DNA of 64,000 nt from an uncultured Oscillospiraceae bacterium. GTDB taxonomy: Bacteria > Bacillota > Clostridia > Oscillospirales > Ruminococcaceae. Location of the stretch: positions 99,229 to 163,228 of the forward strand of contig UQDG01000004.1 in NCBI GenBank assembly GCA_900539695.1. The letters run 5' to 3'. A program made the position numbers and the translations under genes. Of this stretch, positions 48,520 through 58,416 are shown piece after piece. The notes beneath the pieces were generated by a model that saw nothing but the letters and a program-made list of their open reading frames with translations, did no database searches and was not told the origin of the DNA. Each line of letters begins with the position of its first letter. Position 1 is the stretch's first letter.

Positions 48520-50109
48520 TTATTTTGCAGACTTATCCCCTGCCCAGCGCAGCGCGGTGATAAAGCCGACCGCAGCCAGGGGCAGCAGGAAAACAAAGAA
48601 CGGGAAGCAGTAGCGGCTCTTGGTCTCCCAGACGAGCTGGAAGAGAAAACCTCCGAAAAACGCGATGCCAAGCAGCTGCGCCCAAACAGCACCGCCGGTT
48701 TTGCGGCGCAGCGCCAAAGTGCCGCAGCCGGCAAAGAGATACACAAAGGTCAGCAGTGCCCGCAACACGGCCTGTACCGGGGCAAACAGCACACCGCCGC
48801 CCAACGCGGTGGCCAGCCAGCCCACACCCCCGGCCACCGTGATGGACGGGCCGTTCATCGTCAGGGCCTCAAACCAGGGGTCCAGCCATTGCCAGGCGGT
48901 CTTTTGCAGGAAGAACTTGACCTCCTTGGGGTTGTGCAGGTAGGTGTTCCAGTACTCGCCAATGCCTTTGACCGCCGCCGCATTGGCGGCGGTGGTGTCG
49001 GCGTTGTTGTCCCAGAATAGGTTCCAACTGCTTCCATCGAAACCGCCTGGCCCATAATAGGTACCGCTGTGGATACCCATAAGCACCGTGGCGCTGGCAG
49101 GCATGCCGGTGGAGTATGGAATCGGCACACGGCTGAAAAATACCGATTGGCCGATATTTTCCACGGCTACCGGCACAGCCAGCAGCAGCGTTGCCAGCAC
49201 AAGACCGCGCAGCAGCTGCTTGCCACTGTGCCCAAAGCCGGAAAACGCAGCCACGATGCAGACAGCAATGATAAAGATCAGTGCCGACTGATAGGCCAGC
49301 ACGGCCAGTGGGAACAGCACAAAGGGCAGTGCCAGCCAGCTCGATTTTCCGCCTTTTATAAAACGCAGCAACCCGTAGCCGCCCCATAACACCATGGCCG
49401 GGGCCGGTAAAGTGCCGTACACAAAAGAGGCATACATCGGAATGGGAACAAACAGCAGGCAGAGCACTGCGCAAAGCAACTGGGTGCGAGGTTTGGCACC
49501 AAACTCCCTGACAATGCAGCAGAGCGCCAGCAGGCAGGTCGGGGCGGAAATGGCACCAAACAGCGACCATGCCCGCAGCGCACCGTTGCCGAACAACCGG
49601 ATAAACGGCTCCATAAACAGTGCCATAGCACCCTGATAGGGGCAGGTCTGGAAATAAGTCCAGCCGTAACTGTCTGGTGCATAAGCAGAAAAATCCCCGC
49701 TCGCCAGCGCCTCAGCCATCTTCCAGACTGTCTCCTGGTCATTCGCCGGGTAGATCTGCTGGGAGAACACCCACCACAACGCCAGCGCAAATTCCAGTAC
49801 AGCTGCCCCGGCAATCAGCCGGTTGGTTTTTTTCTGGTCATCCAGCCCGCGCAGCAGTCGGCACAGCCCGGCCAACAAAGCGGTCAGCACCACAAACAGC
49901 AACAGTTCAGGCAGCGAGATCCCCACCCGCAGAGCCTTGCCCTCGGCCAAGGTGGAAACATCCAGCAAGTCCATCCGCGCGATCAGCGAAGCCGCTGCCA
50001 GCCCGAACAGCACCAGCGCTGCCAGCCAGGCGGCTGCACTGCCGCAGAAGGACGCAAACTTTTCCAATGGGGACTTCCGCGTAAGTACGGCGGTTTTTCC
50101 ATCCGACAT
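48520..50109 (-). CDS. GT-C-like polytopic membrane glycosyltransferase candidate
   Basis: A 529-residue membrane protein with about 11-12 helices. The first outer loop after helix 3 (NDQETVWKMAEALASGDFSA) carries an acidic pair, as expected for the catalytic loop of lipid-linked-sugar transferases (GT39/ArnT-like), and a large outer loop lies in the C-terminal half (MGIHSGTYYGPGGFDGSSWN). Acceptor and donor are unknown. The gene is inserted in the otherwise conserved truB-ribF-rpsO-pnp row, 17 bases after ribF. Confidence 0.7.
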   Translation of the reverse strand: MSDGKTAVLTRKSPLEKFASFCGSAAAWLAALVLFGLAAASLIARMDLLDVSTLAEGKALRVGISLPELLLFVVLTALLAGLCRLLRGLDDQKKTNRLIAGAAVLEFALALWWVFSQQIYPANDQETVWKMAEALASGDFSAYAPDSYGWTYFQTCPYQGAMALFMEPFIRLFGNGALRAWSLFGAISAPTCLLALCCIVREFGAKPRTQLLCAVLCLLFVPIPMYASFVYGTLPAPAMVLWGGYGLLRFIKGGKSSWLALPFVLFPLAVLAYQSALIFIIAVCIVAAFSGFGHSGKQLLRGLVLATLLLAVPVAVENIGQSVFFSRVPIPYSTGMPASATVLMGIHSGTYYGPGGFDGSSWNLFWDNNADTTAANAAAVKGIGEYWNTYLHNPKEVKFFLQKTAWQWLDPWFEALTMNGPSITVAGGVGWLATALGGGVLFAPVQAVLRALLTFVYLFAGCGTLALRRKTGGAVWAQLLGIAFFGGFLFQLVWETKSRYCFPFFVFLLPLAAVGFITALRWAGDKSAK

Positions 50110-50126
50110 CGTGCTTCCCTCCCCTT

Positions 50127-51053
50127 TCAGTGCTGTGCCGCGAAGTAAGCCTTGCTTTCCTCGGCGGCGTGGTGGATCAGGTCAGCCAGCTCGTCCATGG
50201 AGTTAAACTTGCGTACCGGGCACAAATATTTATGGAACTCCAGCAGCGGGGTCTGGCCGTAGACGTTGCCCACGTAGTCCGGCACAAAGGTCTCACAGGT
50301 GACGGCGGCATTGGCGCTGCTGTCCACGGTGGGGCGGCGGCCGATGCCGGTGGCGGCGGGCCGCCACTGCCCGTCCAGTAGAATCCGTGTCAGGTACACG
50401 CCGGTGCAGGGCTGCAGAGCCTCGGCCGGATAGTTCTGATTGATGGTAGGCGTGCCCAGCTTGCCGCTGCCAATGCCCTTGCCGTGGGTCACAGCCCAAT
50501 CAATGGCGTAGGGCTTGCCCAGCATGGCGTTGGCGTCGTCCAGGCGGCCCTCCTCCAGCGCGGCGCGGATGCGGGTGGACGACACGGTCTGCCCGCCGTA
50601 CTGGGCCATGGGCACTACGTCTACGGTGATGCCGTAGGGGGCACAGAGCTGCTCCAGCAGCGCTACATTGCCTGCGGCGTAAGCGCCAAAGGTAAAGTTG
50701 TCGCCACAGAAGACCGCCTTTGCATGGAAGCAGTCCACCAGCACGCGGCGGACAAAATCCTCCGGCGAGAGGGCGCGGAACTCCTCAAAGGATGGCTCCC
50801 AATACTGGGCGATACCCAGCTGGGCCACGCGGGTGTGCTTTTGCGCCAGTGAGAGGATACGCCCGCCCTTCAGGCTGTTGTTGCCGGGCAGCTCAAAGGT
50901 AAAAGCAGCGGCAGTCAGGCCATGTTGCGCCGCATAGGTAACGGCAGCGCCCAGCACAGCGCGGTGCCCGGAGTGTACGCCGTCAAAATACCCCAGCGCA
51001 ACGGCACTGTCCTGCGGGGCGGGGGCCGGGGTCAAGGTGTGGTAAATTTGCAT
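50127..51053 (-). CDS. ribF: bifunctional riboflavin kinase/FAD synthetase
   Basis: A 308-residue RibF. The N-terminal FAD synthetase has ALGYFDGVHSGHRAVL (HxGH) and SSTRIRAALEEG; the C-terminal riboflavin kinase has GKGIGSGKLGTPTINQ and ATGIGRRPTVD. It makes FMN and FAD. The longest frame begins at 51053, seven bases after the truB stop, consistent with operon transcription. Confidence 0.96.
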   Translation of the reverse strand: MQIYHTLTPAPAPQDSAVALGYFDGVHSGHRAVLGAAVTYAAQHGLTAAAFTFELPGNNSLKGGRILSLAQKHTRVAQLGIAQYWEPSFEEFRALSPEDFVRRVLVDCFHAKAVFCGDNFTFGAYAAGNVALLEQLCAPYGITVDVVPMAQYGGQTVSSTRIRAALEEGRLDDANAMLGKPYAIDWAVTHGKGIGSGKLGTPTINQNYPAEALQPCTGVYLTRILLDGQWRPAATGIGRRPTVDSSANAAVTCETFVPDYVGNVYGQTPLLEFHKYLCPVRKFNSMDELADLIHHAAEESKAYFAAQH

Positions 51054-51059
51054 GGGCGT

Positions 51060-51953
51060 TCAGTCCCTTTCGCAAAATAGTTTTTCTACATTCAGTACGC
51101 CGCCGGTGATGGCCGCCAGCCCTAAGAACGCTCCGTCCGGGCCGTACACGCGGTAACGGCCGTCCTCGGCGGGATAATGGCTGGTAGGGCAGCCGTTCAG
51201 CAGGTGCTTTTTCACGGCATTGTCCACATGCAGCTGGGGCAGCGGTGCAAACACGGTCTCGATCGGCAGCATCCAGCCGTTCGATTCCAGCGCACCGCTC
51301 TCGGCGGCAGCTAAAATCTCCGGCAATGTATGGCACTGTTCGATGCCAAATTCTCCGGCCTGGGTGCGGCGCAGCGCGGCCAGCGTGGCGGGCACACCCA
51401 GGGCTGTGCCGATGTCCTCGGCCAACACGCGGATATAGGTGCCCTTGGAGCAGCTCACCCGCAGGATATAATCGCCGGGGGCGGGGCTGCCCAGATATTC
51501 AATGCTGTACACAGTGATGGGCCGGGGCGTGCGCTCGACAGTCTGGCCCTTGCGTGCGGCCTTATACAACGGCTGGCCGTTGATTTTGACCGCTGAGTAC
51601 ATTGGCGGCAGCTGCATCAACTCACCGGTGAACTGGGGCAGCACGGCTTTCAGGTCGCTTTCCCCTACTGTGACGGGGGCTGTTTCCAGCGCCGTGCCGG
51701 TGATGTCGCCGGTATCGGTGCGCAGGCCCAAGCGGATCGTAGCTTCGTAGGTTTTATCGTGGTTCAGCTGGCGGTCGGCAGCCGCGGTGGCTTTGCCGAT
51801 AAACACGGCGAGCACACCGGTCGCCATAGGGTCCAGTGTGCCCGAGTGCCCCAGCTTGCGTGTGCCCAAAGCGCCGCGCAGCTTCGCCAGCACATCAAAG
51901 CTGGTCCAGCCTGCGGGCTTATCCACGGGCAAAATGCCGTTTGGCGTTTGCAT
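51060..51953 (-). CDS. truB: tRNA pseudouridine-55 synthase
   Basis: A 297-residue TruB. GILPVDKPAGWTSFDVL, the catalytic block LGHSGTLDPMATGVL with the nucleophilic Asp, YEATIRLGLRTDTGD and the PUA-like end are present. It converts U55 in the T-loop of tRNAs. I start at the ATG at 51953 (MQTPNG) with AAGGAA; the frame upstream overlaps a palindromic repeat. Confidence 0.97.
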   Translation of the reverse strand: MQTPNGILPVDKPAGWTSFDVLAKLRGALGTRKLGHSGTLDPMATGVLAVFIGKATAAADRQLNHDKTYEATIRLGLRTDTGDITGTALETAPVTVGESDLKAVLPQFTGELMQLPPMYSAVKINGQPLYKAARKGQTVERTPRPITVYSIEYLGSPAPGDYILRVSCSKGTYIRVLAEDIGTALGVPATLAALRRTQAGEFGIEQCHTLPEILAAAESGALESNGWMLPIETVFAPLPQLHVDNAVKKHLLNGCPTSHYPAEDGRYRVYGPDGAFLGLAAITGGVLNVEKLFCERD

Positions 51954-52007
51954 ACGCAGGGTTCCTTTTCTGTTTCGATTATAAAGCAGTCTTGCCTGCC
52001 GTGATTC

Positions 52008-52039
52008 TGTAGGGGCGGACGCGAGCATCGACCCCTACA
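52008..52039. repeat. short palindromic repeat, copy 1
   Basis: TGTAGGGGCGGACGCGAGCA followed by TCGACCCCTACA: 9-base arms around GGACGCGAGCAT. A related copy is at 59,699-59,730. It lies between nrnA and truB. Confidence 0.6.
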
Positions 52040-52054
52040 AACAGATGGCAAAAT

Positions 52055-53047
52055 TTACTGCTCTAAGCTGTTCTTCTCCGCCTCAGCGCGGTCCAGTTCC
52101 TTTTTGACTTCTTCCAGGATGGCATGCTTGGCGTTGTCCAGATTGCCGCTGATCTCGCACCCGGCAGCGCGGGGGTGTCCGCCGCCGCCTAGGCGCCGTG
52201 CAATGTTGCAGGCGTTGGTGTCGTGGCCGGTGCGCACGCTGATCTTGTAGCTGCCGTCCTTTTGCTGGCGCAGGGTCAGGCCGACCTCCACGCCCTCGAT
52301 GGAACGCGGAATGCTGGTCAAATCCTCCAACTCAGCCCCGGCCACACCTGCGGCCTGGATTTGATCCCAGGTCAGGCAGATGAGGGCGCAGCGGTCCTCG
52401 TAGTAGAATTCCAGACTTTCCAGCGCCATTTTTTCGGCCTGGATGCGTGCATGAGAGCGGCACTCGAACAGGCGTTCATTCAGCTTTTCCACATCGGCCC
52501 CGGCCTCGATCAGCTTGGCAGCTGCCAGGTGGGTGTTGGCCGTGGTGTTGGTAAAGCGGAAGCAGCCCGTGTCGGTGGCCACGCCGGTGTACAGGCAGGC
52601 CGCAATCTCCGGCGTAAGCTCCACGCCCATCTGGGGGATCAGCTCGGTCAGCAGCTCGGCGGCTGCAGCCGCGTGGTCGTCCACCAGCGTTTCGTAGGCG
52701 TAGCCGCTGTTGGAGCCGTGGTGATCGATGCACAGGTCGACATGCTCGGCGTAATCCTGGATATTATTGTGGTCGCCGAACAGCTGGATACCAGCCACGT
52801 CCACCGCCACCACAAAGGCGGGGGTGAAGCTGCCGTCGTACACGGTGATCTGCATGTAATCATACATGGCAGGAATGGGATCACTGCACAGCACAGCGGC
52901 GGTCTTGCCCAGGTGCTGCAGTGCCTTGCACAGCGCAGCGCCCGAGCCGATGGTATCGCCGTCCGGGTTTTTGTGGCACAGAATCAGGATGTCATCGGTG
53001 CCCAGCAGGCGCGAAACAACGGTCTCGCGGTCTACATTCTGAGTCAT
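52055..53047 (-). CDS. nrnA: nanoRNase/pAp phosphatase
   Basis: A 330-residue DHH-DHHA1 phosphoesterase. HKNPDGDTIGSG (motif I), the VAVDVAG and DLCIDHHGSNSGY (DHH) motifs, and the C-terminal RLGGGGHPRAAGCEI glycine-rich DHHA1 site are visible. It cleaves short RNAs (2-5 nt) and pAp. It sits between rbfA and truB, its usual place in Firmicutes. Confidence 0.95.
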   Translation of the reverse strand: MTQNVDRETVVSRLLGTDDILILCHKNPDGDTIGSGAALCKALQHLGKTAAVLCSDPIPAMYDYMQITVYDGSFTPAFVVAVDVAGIQLFGDHNNIQDYAEHVDLCIDHHGSNSGYAYETLVDDHAAAAAELLTELIPQMGVELTPEIAACLYTGVATDTGCFRFTNTTANTHLAAAKLIEAGADVEKLNERLFECRSHARIQAEKMALESLEFYYEDRCALICLTWDQIQAAGVAGAELEDLTSIPRSIEGVEVGLTLRQQKDGSYKISVRTGHDTNACNIARRLGGGGHPRAAGCEISGNLDNAKHAILEEVKKELDRAEAEKNSLEQ

Positions 53048-53090
53048 AGGGTTCCTCTTTTCCAGAAGATATTACAACTGCGTAAGACGC

Positions 53091-53456
53091 TTACTCCGCG
53101 CCGCCGCCCTCCGCGACCGCCAGTTCGTCCAGCAGCTTGTTGATGTGGGCGGCGTAAGCAGCGCCCTCATCGGCTACAAAGACAAAGCGCGGTGCCTTGC
53201 GGATGTGCATACGGCGGCTGACCTCGGTGCGGACATGCCCGGAAGCCTTGTTCAGCGCCTTGACGACCGGCGCAGGGCCGCCCTCGCGGCCCATTACGCT
53301 GATATAAACTTTCGCCTGGTCAAGATCGGGCGTTACGTCCAGACGGGTCACCGTCAGCAGACCGCCCGTAATGCGGGGGTCCTTCATCTCGCCGATAATG
53401 GCGATCAGCTCCCGCTTCATATCCTGGGCCATACGGCCATGGTTTTTGGTAGGCAT
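53091..53456 (-). CDS. rbfA: ribosome-binding factor A
   Basis: A 121-residue RbfA: RMAQDMKRELIAIIGEMKDP, then VTRLDVTPDLDQAKVYISVMG and RKAPRFVFVAD are the family pattern of a KH-like fold. It helps mature the 30S 5' end and cold growth. It follows infB by 15 bases. Confidence 0.95.
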   Translation of the reverse strand: MPTKNHGRMAQDMKRELIAIIGEMKDPRITGGLLTVTRLDVTPDLDQAKVYISVMGREGGPAPVVKALNKASGHVRTEVSRRMHIRKAPRFVFVADEGAAYAAHINKLLDELAVAEGGGAE

Positions 53457-53471
53457 AGATTTGTTTCCCTC

Positions 53472-55937
53472 TTAGTCGCGGTACTCTTCCATCTTGAAGC
53501 ACTCGAAGACGTCGCCTTCCTTGATGTCCTGGAACTTGGCCAGCGTGATGCCGCACTCAAAGCCCTCGGCCACTTCCTTGGCGTCATCCTTAAAACGCTT
53601 CAGGCTGGCGATGGAATCCTCACAGATGACGATGCCGTCACGTACCAGGCGCAGCTGGGCATCGCGGGTGATCTTGCCGTCGGTAACACGGCAGCCGGCA
53701 ACGGTGCCAACGCTGGAGATCTTGTAGACCTGGCGGACCTGAGCCTCGCCCAGGGCAACTTCGCGCACCTTCGGGGCCAGCATGCCCTTCATAGCGTCGG
53801 AAACATCGTTGATAGCATCGTAAATGACGCGGTACATACGCATCTCAACGCCGGTCTGCTCGGCTTCAGCCTTGGCAACGGCATCGGGACGGACATTGAA
53901 GCCAATGATGATGGCGTTGGAAGCGTCAGCCAGAGAAACGTCGGACTTGGAGATGGCGCCGACGCCAGCATGGATCACGCGGACGCGGACCTCGTCGTTG
54001 GAGATCTTCTCGAGGCTTTGCTTCACGGCCTCGGCGGAGCCCTGGACGTCAGCCTTGACGACGATGGGCAGCTCCTTCATATCGTTGGCGGCCATCTGGT
54101 CGAACAGGTTATCCAGGGTGACCTTGGTGTAAGCGGCAAACTGCTTTTCCTTGGCCTCGGCGGTACGCTTGTCGGCCAGCTCACGGGCCAGGCGCTCGTC
54201 CTCAACAGCCTCGAACAGCTCGCCGGCTTCGGGCACTTCGGTCAGGCCGGTGATCTCGACGGGGGTGGAAGGACCGGCCTCGGTGATCTCGCGGCCCTTG
54301 TCGTCGCGCATGGTACGCACGCGGCCAACGGAGGTGCCGGCGATCAGGCAGTCGCCCTTATGCAGGGTACCGTTCTGCACCAGCAGGGTGGCGATGGGGC
54401 CCTGGCCTTTGTCCAGGCGGGCTTCGACGACAGCACCCTTGCCGCGGCGGCTGGGGTTGGCCTTCAGTTCCATGACCTCGGCCTCCAGCGCGATGCGCTC
54501 CAGCAGGTCGCTGATGCCCATGCCGGTGACGGCAGAGACAGGGATGCAGGCAACATCGCCGCCCCAATCCTCTGGCACGATCTCGTACTTGGTCAGCTGC
54601 TCTTTCACGCGCTCCGGGTTAGCGGTGGGCTTATCCATCTTGTTGATGGCAACGATCAGCTTGACATTGGCAGCCTTGGCGTGGTTGATGGATTCGATAG
54701 TCTGGGGCATGATGCCGTCATCGGCTGCAACGACCAGAACCGCAATATCGGTCATGTTGGCGCCGCGGGCACGCATGGCGGTGAAAGCCTCGTGGCCGGG
54801 GGTGTCCAGGAAGGTGATGAGCTTATCGCCGCTCTTGACCTGGTAAGCACCGATGGCCTGGGTGATGCCGCCGGCCTCGCCCTTGGTGACGTTGGACTTA
54901 CGGATGGCATCCAGGATGGAGGTCTTGCCGTGGTCAACGTGGCCCATGACCACGACGACCGGCGGACGCTCGACCAGATCAGCTGCGTTGTCCTCTTCCT
55001 GTACAAACAGGCGCTCCTCGATGGAGACATGGACCTCGTGCTCGACCTTGGCGTGGAACTCCTCAGCGATCAGGGCGGCGGTGTCGAAATCGACGACATC
55101 GGAGATGGCGTGCATCTCGCCCATCTGCATGAACTTGGCAACGACCTTGGCAGCGGTCTGCTTCAGGCGGGCAGCCAGCTCGCCGACGGTGATCTCATCG
55201 GGGATGGAGATCTTCAGCTGCGCGTTGCGGGCTTTCTCCAGCTGGATGCGCTGCAGTCGCTCAGCCTCGGTCTCACGGCGGCGGCCAAACTGCTGGCCGC
55301 GGCGGTTGTTGCGGTTGTTGAACTTTTCTTTCTTGCCGGTGGGCTGGTTCTTGCGCTTGTTGGGCATGTTGCGGCTGTCGGCTAGGTCGTCGTAGCGGGC
55401 GTTGAACTTATCCACGTTCACGTCGACGGTGCGGGTGTCAACAGACACCTGGGCACGGTTGACCTGCACCTGCTCCACAGCCTTGACAGGCTCCTTGATG
55501 CCGGTGTCGGCGGCCAGCTCCTGCAGGGTAACGCGCTTTTCGCTGCGCTTCTCGGCAGGCTTGTTCTCGGCCTTGCGGTCCTTCTTGCTCTCCGGCTTTT
55601 TCTCTTCCGCATTCTTGGCTTCGGGCTTCTTTTCCTCGGCCTTCGGGGCGGGCTTCTGCTCAGGCTTCTTGGCCTCGGCAGCGGGCTTCTTGTTCTCAAC
55701 GGGGGCCTTCGGGGCCGGGGCGGGCTCTTCCTTGACGCCGCTGGCCAGGTAGGCATCCAGGCTGCCCTCGGCATTCTCGCGGGTCAGGGTCTCCAGCAGC
55801 AGGTTCAGTTCCTTTTCACCAAAGGTGCTGCCGGTCTTGTAGCTCTCGCCGGTAATGGGGGCTACGGTCTCGATCACTTTCTTGGTGGGTACGCCGAACT
55901 CCTTGGCAACATCAGCGATCTTGTATTTAAAATCCAT
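53472..55937 (-). CDS. infB: translation initiation factor IF-2
   Basis: An 821-residue IF-2. An N-terminal IF2_N helix ([18 protein letters not shown]) is followed by about 150 residues of Lys/Ala/Glu/Pro low complexity, then a second IF2_N, the G domain ([31 protein letters not shown]) and C-terminal beta-barrel domains with [19 protein letters not shown] at the end. It brings fMet-tRNA to the 30S subunit. Confidence 0.98.
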   Translation of the reverse strand: MDFKYKIADVAKEFGVPTKKVIETVAPITGESYKTGSTFGEKELNLLLETLTRENAEGSLDAYLASGVKEEPAPAPKAPVENKKPAAEAKKPEQKPAPKAEEKKPEAKNAEEKKPESKKDRKAENKPAEKRSEKRVTLQELAADTGIKEPVKAVEQVQVNRAQVSVDTRTVDVNVDKFNARYDDLADSRNMPNKRKNQPTGKKEKFNNRNNRRGQQFGRRRETEAERLQRIQLEKARNAQLKISIPDEITVGELAARLKQTAAKVVAKFMQMGEMHAISDVVDFDTAALIAEEFHAKVEHEVHVSIEERLFVQEEDNAADLVERPPVVVVMGHVDHGKTSILDAIRKSNVTKGEAGGITQAIGAYQVKSGDKLITFLDTPGHEAFTAMRARGANMTDIAVLVVAADDGIMPQTIESINHAKAANVKLIVAINKMDKPTANPERVKEQLTKYEIVPEDWGGDVACIPVSAVTGMGISDLLERIALEAEVMELKANPSRRGKGAVVEARLDKGQGPIATLLVQNGTLHKGDCLIAGTSVGRVRTMRDDKGREITEAGPSTPVEITGLTEVPEAGELFEAVEDERLARELADKRTAEAKEKQFAAYTKVTLDNLFDQMAANDMKELPIVVKADVQGSAEAVKQSLEKISNDEVRVRVIHAGVGAISKSDVSLADASNAIIIGFNVRPDAVAKAEAEQTGVEMRMYRVIYDAINDVSDAMKGMLAPKVREVALGEAQVRQVYKISSVGTVAGCRVTDGKITRDAQLRLVRDGIVICEDSIASLKRFKDDAKEVAEGFECGITLAKFQDIKEGDVFECFKMEEYRD

Positions 55938-55955
55938 AGATTGTGGTCCTCCTTA

Positions 55956-56261
55956 TCAGGTAAGATGTTTTGCGCACAGCTGCGCAAGGTGTTCGTCGGT
56001 AATGCCGAACACGGCGGCGGGTTTCGGGGTAAGCATAGCCAGCTGGGCGCTGGTCAGAGGGATCTGCTCACAGGCAACGATACCCTCGCAGGCTTCCTTC
56101 ATATGCTTGACGGTGCGTTCGCTGGCGTCAGCCGTCAGCAGCACCAGTGCAACCTTGCCGCGCAGGGCGTTTTCCTGTACGCGGTCATACCCGTGCAGCA
56201 GCTTGCCGGCCTTGCGGCACAGCCCCAGGGCACCCATCAGCGGGTGCTGTTCATTCGCCAT
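55956..56261 (-). CDS. ylxQ: YlxQ, L7Ae/L30e-family RNA-binding protein
   Basis: A 101-residue L7Ae-like protein: MGALGLCRKAGKLLHGYDRV, then VALVLLTADASERTVKHMKE fits the K-turn-binding fold. Its ATG overlaps the ylxR stop region by 11 bases. It lies in the nusA-infB operon as in Bacillus; precise target RNA unknown. Confidence 0.9.
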   Translation of the reverse strand: MANEQHPLMGALGLCRKAGKLLHGYDRVQENALRGKVALVLLTADASERTVKHMKEACEGIVACEQIPLTSAQLAMLTPKPAAVFGITDEHLAQLCAKHLT

Positions 56262-56562
56262 GGTCTGCCGCCTCCTTTGCGCTTTGTTCCGCACACTGGA
56301 TCTCCTCGGTCAGACGGTCATAGATGCCGTCCGGGATGGGGACCTCAAAGGTGCGTTCCAGCCGTTTGGCCTTGCGCGCTTTGGCAAGGCAGGCGGCCGA
56401 GGGGCACAAGTAGGCGCCGCGGCCCGGCGCTTTGCCGCGCAGATCAATGCTGATCTCCCCTTCGGGACTGCGCACTACGCGGACCAGTTCACGCTTGGGG
56501 CGCTGGGCATTGCATCCAACGCACCGGCGTACCGGGATTTTCTTTTGCTTTTGCTGCTGCAA
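56251..56562 (-). CDS. ylxR: YlxR (RnpM), RNase P modulator
   Basis: A 103-residue YlxR-fold protein with KKIPVRRCVGCNAQRPKREL (RxCxGC) and GRGAYLCPSAACLAKARKAK, the two family motifs. Bacillus YlxR binds RNase P RNA and lowers its activity (renamed RnpM). Located between nusA and ylxQ. Confidence 0.92.
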   Translation of the reverse strand: MQQQKQKKIPVRRCVGCNAQRPKRELVRVVRSPEGEISIDLRGKAPGRGAYLCPSAACLAKARKAKRLERTFEVPIPDGIYDRLTEEIQCAEQSAKEAADHGE

Positions 56563-56610
56563 GTAGCCGACCTCTTTTCTAAAATATGGTAACCGCTGGG
56601 CGGCTAGCTT

Positions 56611-57684
56611 TTACTCCTCGTCCTCGCCGTAGTAGCCGGATTCGGGGCGGATGTCAATGTTGTAGCCGGTCAGGTGGGCACACAGGCGGACGTTCTGGCC
56701 TTTGTTGCCGATGGCCAGGCTCAGCTGGTGGTCGGGCACGGTGACGCGGCAGCTCTTGGTCTCGCCGGGCAGCAGCTCGACCTTGACGACCTTGGCCGGA
56801 GACAGGGCGGCAGAGATGAACTCGGTGATGTCCTCGCTCCAGCGGATGACATCGATCTTCTCGCCGTTCAGCTCCTGTACGATCTTCTCCACGCGGGCGC
56901 CGCGGGCACCAATGCAGGCGCCGACGGGGTCAACGTCGGGATTCTTGCTCCAGACGGCCAGCTTGGTGCGGGCACCAGCCTCGCGGGCGATGGCCTTGAT
57001 CTCGACGGTGCCGTCGTAGATCTCGGGAACTTCCAGCTCAAACATGCGCTTGACCAGGCCGGGATGGGTGCGGCTGATGGTCACGCGGGGGCCGCGGTCG
57101 GTAGCCAGCACGTCCACGACATAGACCTGCACGGTGTCGCCCTCGTTGAAGCTCTCGCCGGGGACCTGCTCGTTGCGGGGCAGCACGGCAGAGCCGCCCT
57201 TGCCCAGATCTAGCACAATGTTGCCGCGCTCGTGGTCGACGGAAACAACGGTGGCGGTGATCAGCTCATGGGCGCGGGACTGCATCTCGCTGCACTGCAG
57301 GTTGCGCTCGCCCTCGCGCAGGCCCTGACGGATGACGTGCTTGGCGGTCTGGGCGGCGATGCGGCCAAATTCCTTGGTCTTCAGCGGGGTGACCATGCGC
57401 TGGCCGACCTTGTAGCTCTTGCGGACCTTTTGGGCATCCTCCAGGCTGACCTGGGTGTGGGGGTTCTCGACGTCCTCCACGATGTCGCGCAGCAGGCTGG
57501 CGCGGAAAGCGCCGATCTCGGGGTCGATGTCGACGACAACGTTGTCGTCCTCGACCTCGTAGTCTTTCTTCACAGCGATGACGATTGCGGCCTTGATCTT
57601 TTCGACCAGATAGTCCTCAGGCAGGCCGCGCTCCTTTTCCAGCGCAGCGAGAGCCTCAAAAAATTCGTTGTTTGCAGTAGCCAT
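56611..57684 (-). CDS. nusA: transcription termination/antitermination factor NusA
   Basis: A 357-residue NusA of the short Firmicute type: N-terminal RNA polymerase-binding domain (NNEFFEALAALEKERGLPED), S1 domain (ATVVSVDHERGNIVLDLGKG), and two KH domains (VGACIGARGARVEKIVQELN; LAIGNKGQNVRLCAHLTGY). It lacks the C-terminal acidic repeats of E. coli. ATG at 57684 after GGGAGG. Confidence 0.97.
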   Translation of the reverse strand: MATANNEFFEALAALEKERGLPEDYLVEKIKAAIVIAVKKDYEVEDDNVVVDIDPEIGAFRASLLRDIVEDVENPHTQVSLEDAQKVRKSYKVGQRMVTPLKTKEFGRIAAQTAKHVIRQGLREGERNLQCSEMQSRAHELITATVVSVDHERGNIVLDLGKGGSAVLPRNEQVPGESFNEGDTVQVYVVDVLATDRGPRVTISRTHPGLVKRMFELEVPEIYDGTVEIKAIAREAGARTKLAVWSKNPDVDPVGACIGARGARVEKIVQELNGEKIDVIRWSEDITEFISAALSPAKVVKVELLPGETKSCRVTVPDHQLSLAIGNKGQNVRLCAHLTGYNIDIRPESGYYGEDEE

Positions 57685-57736
57685 TTTTTGGTTTCCTCCC
57701 AATTATATGTTGCAGTCGATAGGTTTCAGTCGATCG

Positions 57737-58228
57737 TCAATCGAACAGATTTTCGTCGTCACACAGCTTGACATAGCCCGCCATCTTTACGGGGAAGGTG
57801 TAGGTCTCTTCCCCGTTCACCAAAGTGGCGTTGCCGTCGGCATCCAGCCCCTGCAGGATGCCCTCAATGTCGCGGCGGCCGGCCTCGTCCGGGCGGATGA
57901 GGTGGGCAGCGCACTTCTGACCCTTGAGTGCCTCGTAATGCTCCGGGCAGGTCAGACGGCGGCCCAATCCCGGGCTGCCGACTTCGAGGTAGTAGCTCTG
58001 CTCAATGGGGTCTGCCTCGTCCAGCAGCGGATCGATCGCGCGGGAAACGGCCTCGCAGGTGTCGGTGTCCAGCGGCTCGTCGCGGTCGATCAGGATGCGC
58101 AGGAACCAGTCTGGGCCTTCCTTCTCAAAGCGGACATCCCACAGGCGAAGGCCCATGCCTTCGACAACGGGACGTGCCAGGGCTTCGACCGTTTTGACGG
58201 CGCCGCCGCTGTTTTGCTGTTTTGCCAT
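57737..58228 (-). CDS. rimP: ribosome maturation factor RimP
   Basis: A 163-residue RimP: LARPVVEGMGLRLWDVRFEK, then LRILIDRDEPLDTDTCEAVS and YYLEVGSPGLGRRL match the family. It aids 30S assembly. First gene of the rimP-nusA-infB operon; a terminator-like hairpin lies 19 bases upstream of its ATG. Confidence 0.95.
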   Translation of the reverse strand: MAKQQNSGGAVKTVEALARPVVEGMGLRLWDVRFEKEGPDWFLRILIDRDEPLDTDTCEAVSRAIDPLLDEADPIEQSYYLEVGSPGLGRRLTCPEHYEALKGQKCAAHLIRPDEAGRRDIEGILQGLDADGNATLVNGEETYTFPVKMAGYVKLCDDENLFD

Positions 58229-58246
58229 GAAATTTGCTCCCATCAT

Positions 58247-58277
58247 AAAAAGAAAGCGGACCTTGCGGCCCACTTTC
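58247..58277 (-). terminator. attenuator-like hairpin in the rimP-nusA leader
   Basis: On the minus strand GAAAGTGGGCC-gcaag-GTCCGCTTTC (one mismatch) followed by TTTTT. It is placed in the 5' leader of the operon, before the ribosome binding site, so it looks like an intrinsic attenuator rather than an end-of-gene terminator. The promoter lies upstream near 58,300 (TATATT-type -10). Confidence 0.65.
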
Positions 58278-58416
58278 CAATAAAATCATCATCGAACAAT
58301 AAGAATATACCACACCCGCGCACAAAATGCAACCCCCACACGGCAAAAAAGCCCATCCTGCGCCCATTAGGCCGCACATATTTTGCGCAGTTTGCGTTTT
58401 GACAGGTCCGATCAGC

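Noticed and set aside
53145..55385. 746-codon plus-strand frame opposite infB
   Set aside because: Antisense shadow caused by GC-rich codon bias; infB on the minus strand has all IF-2 motifs.
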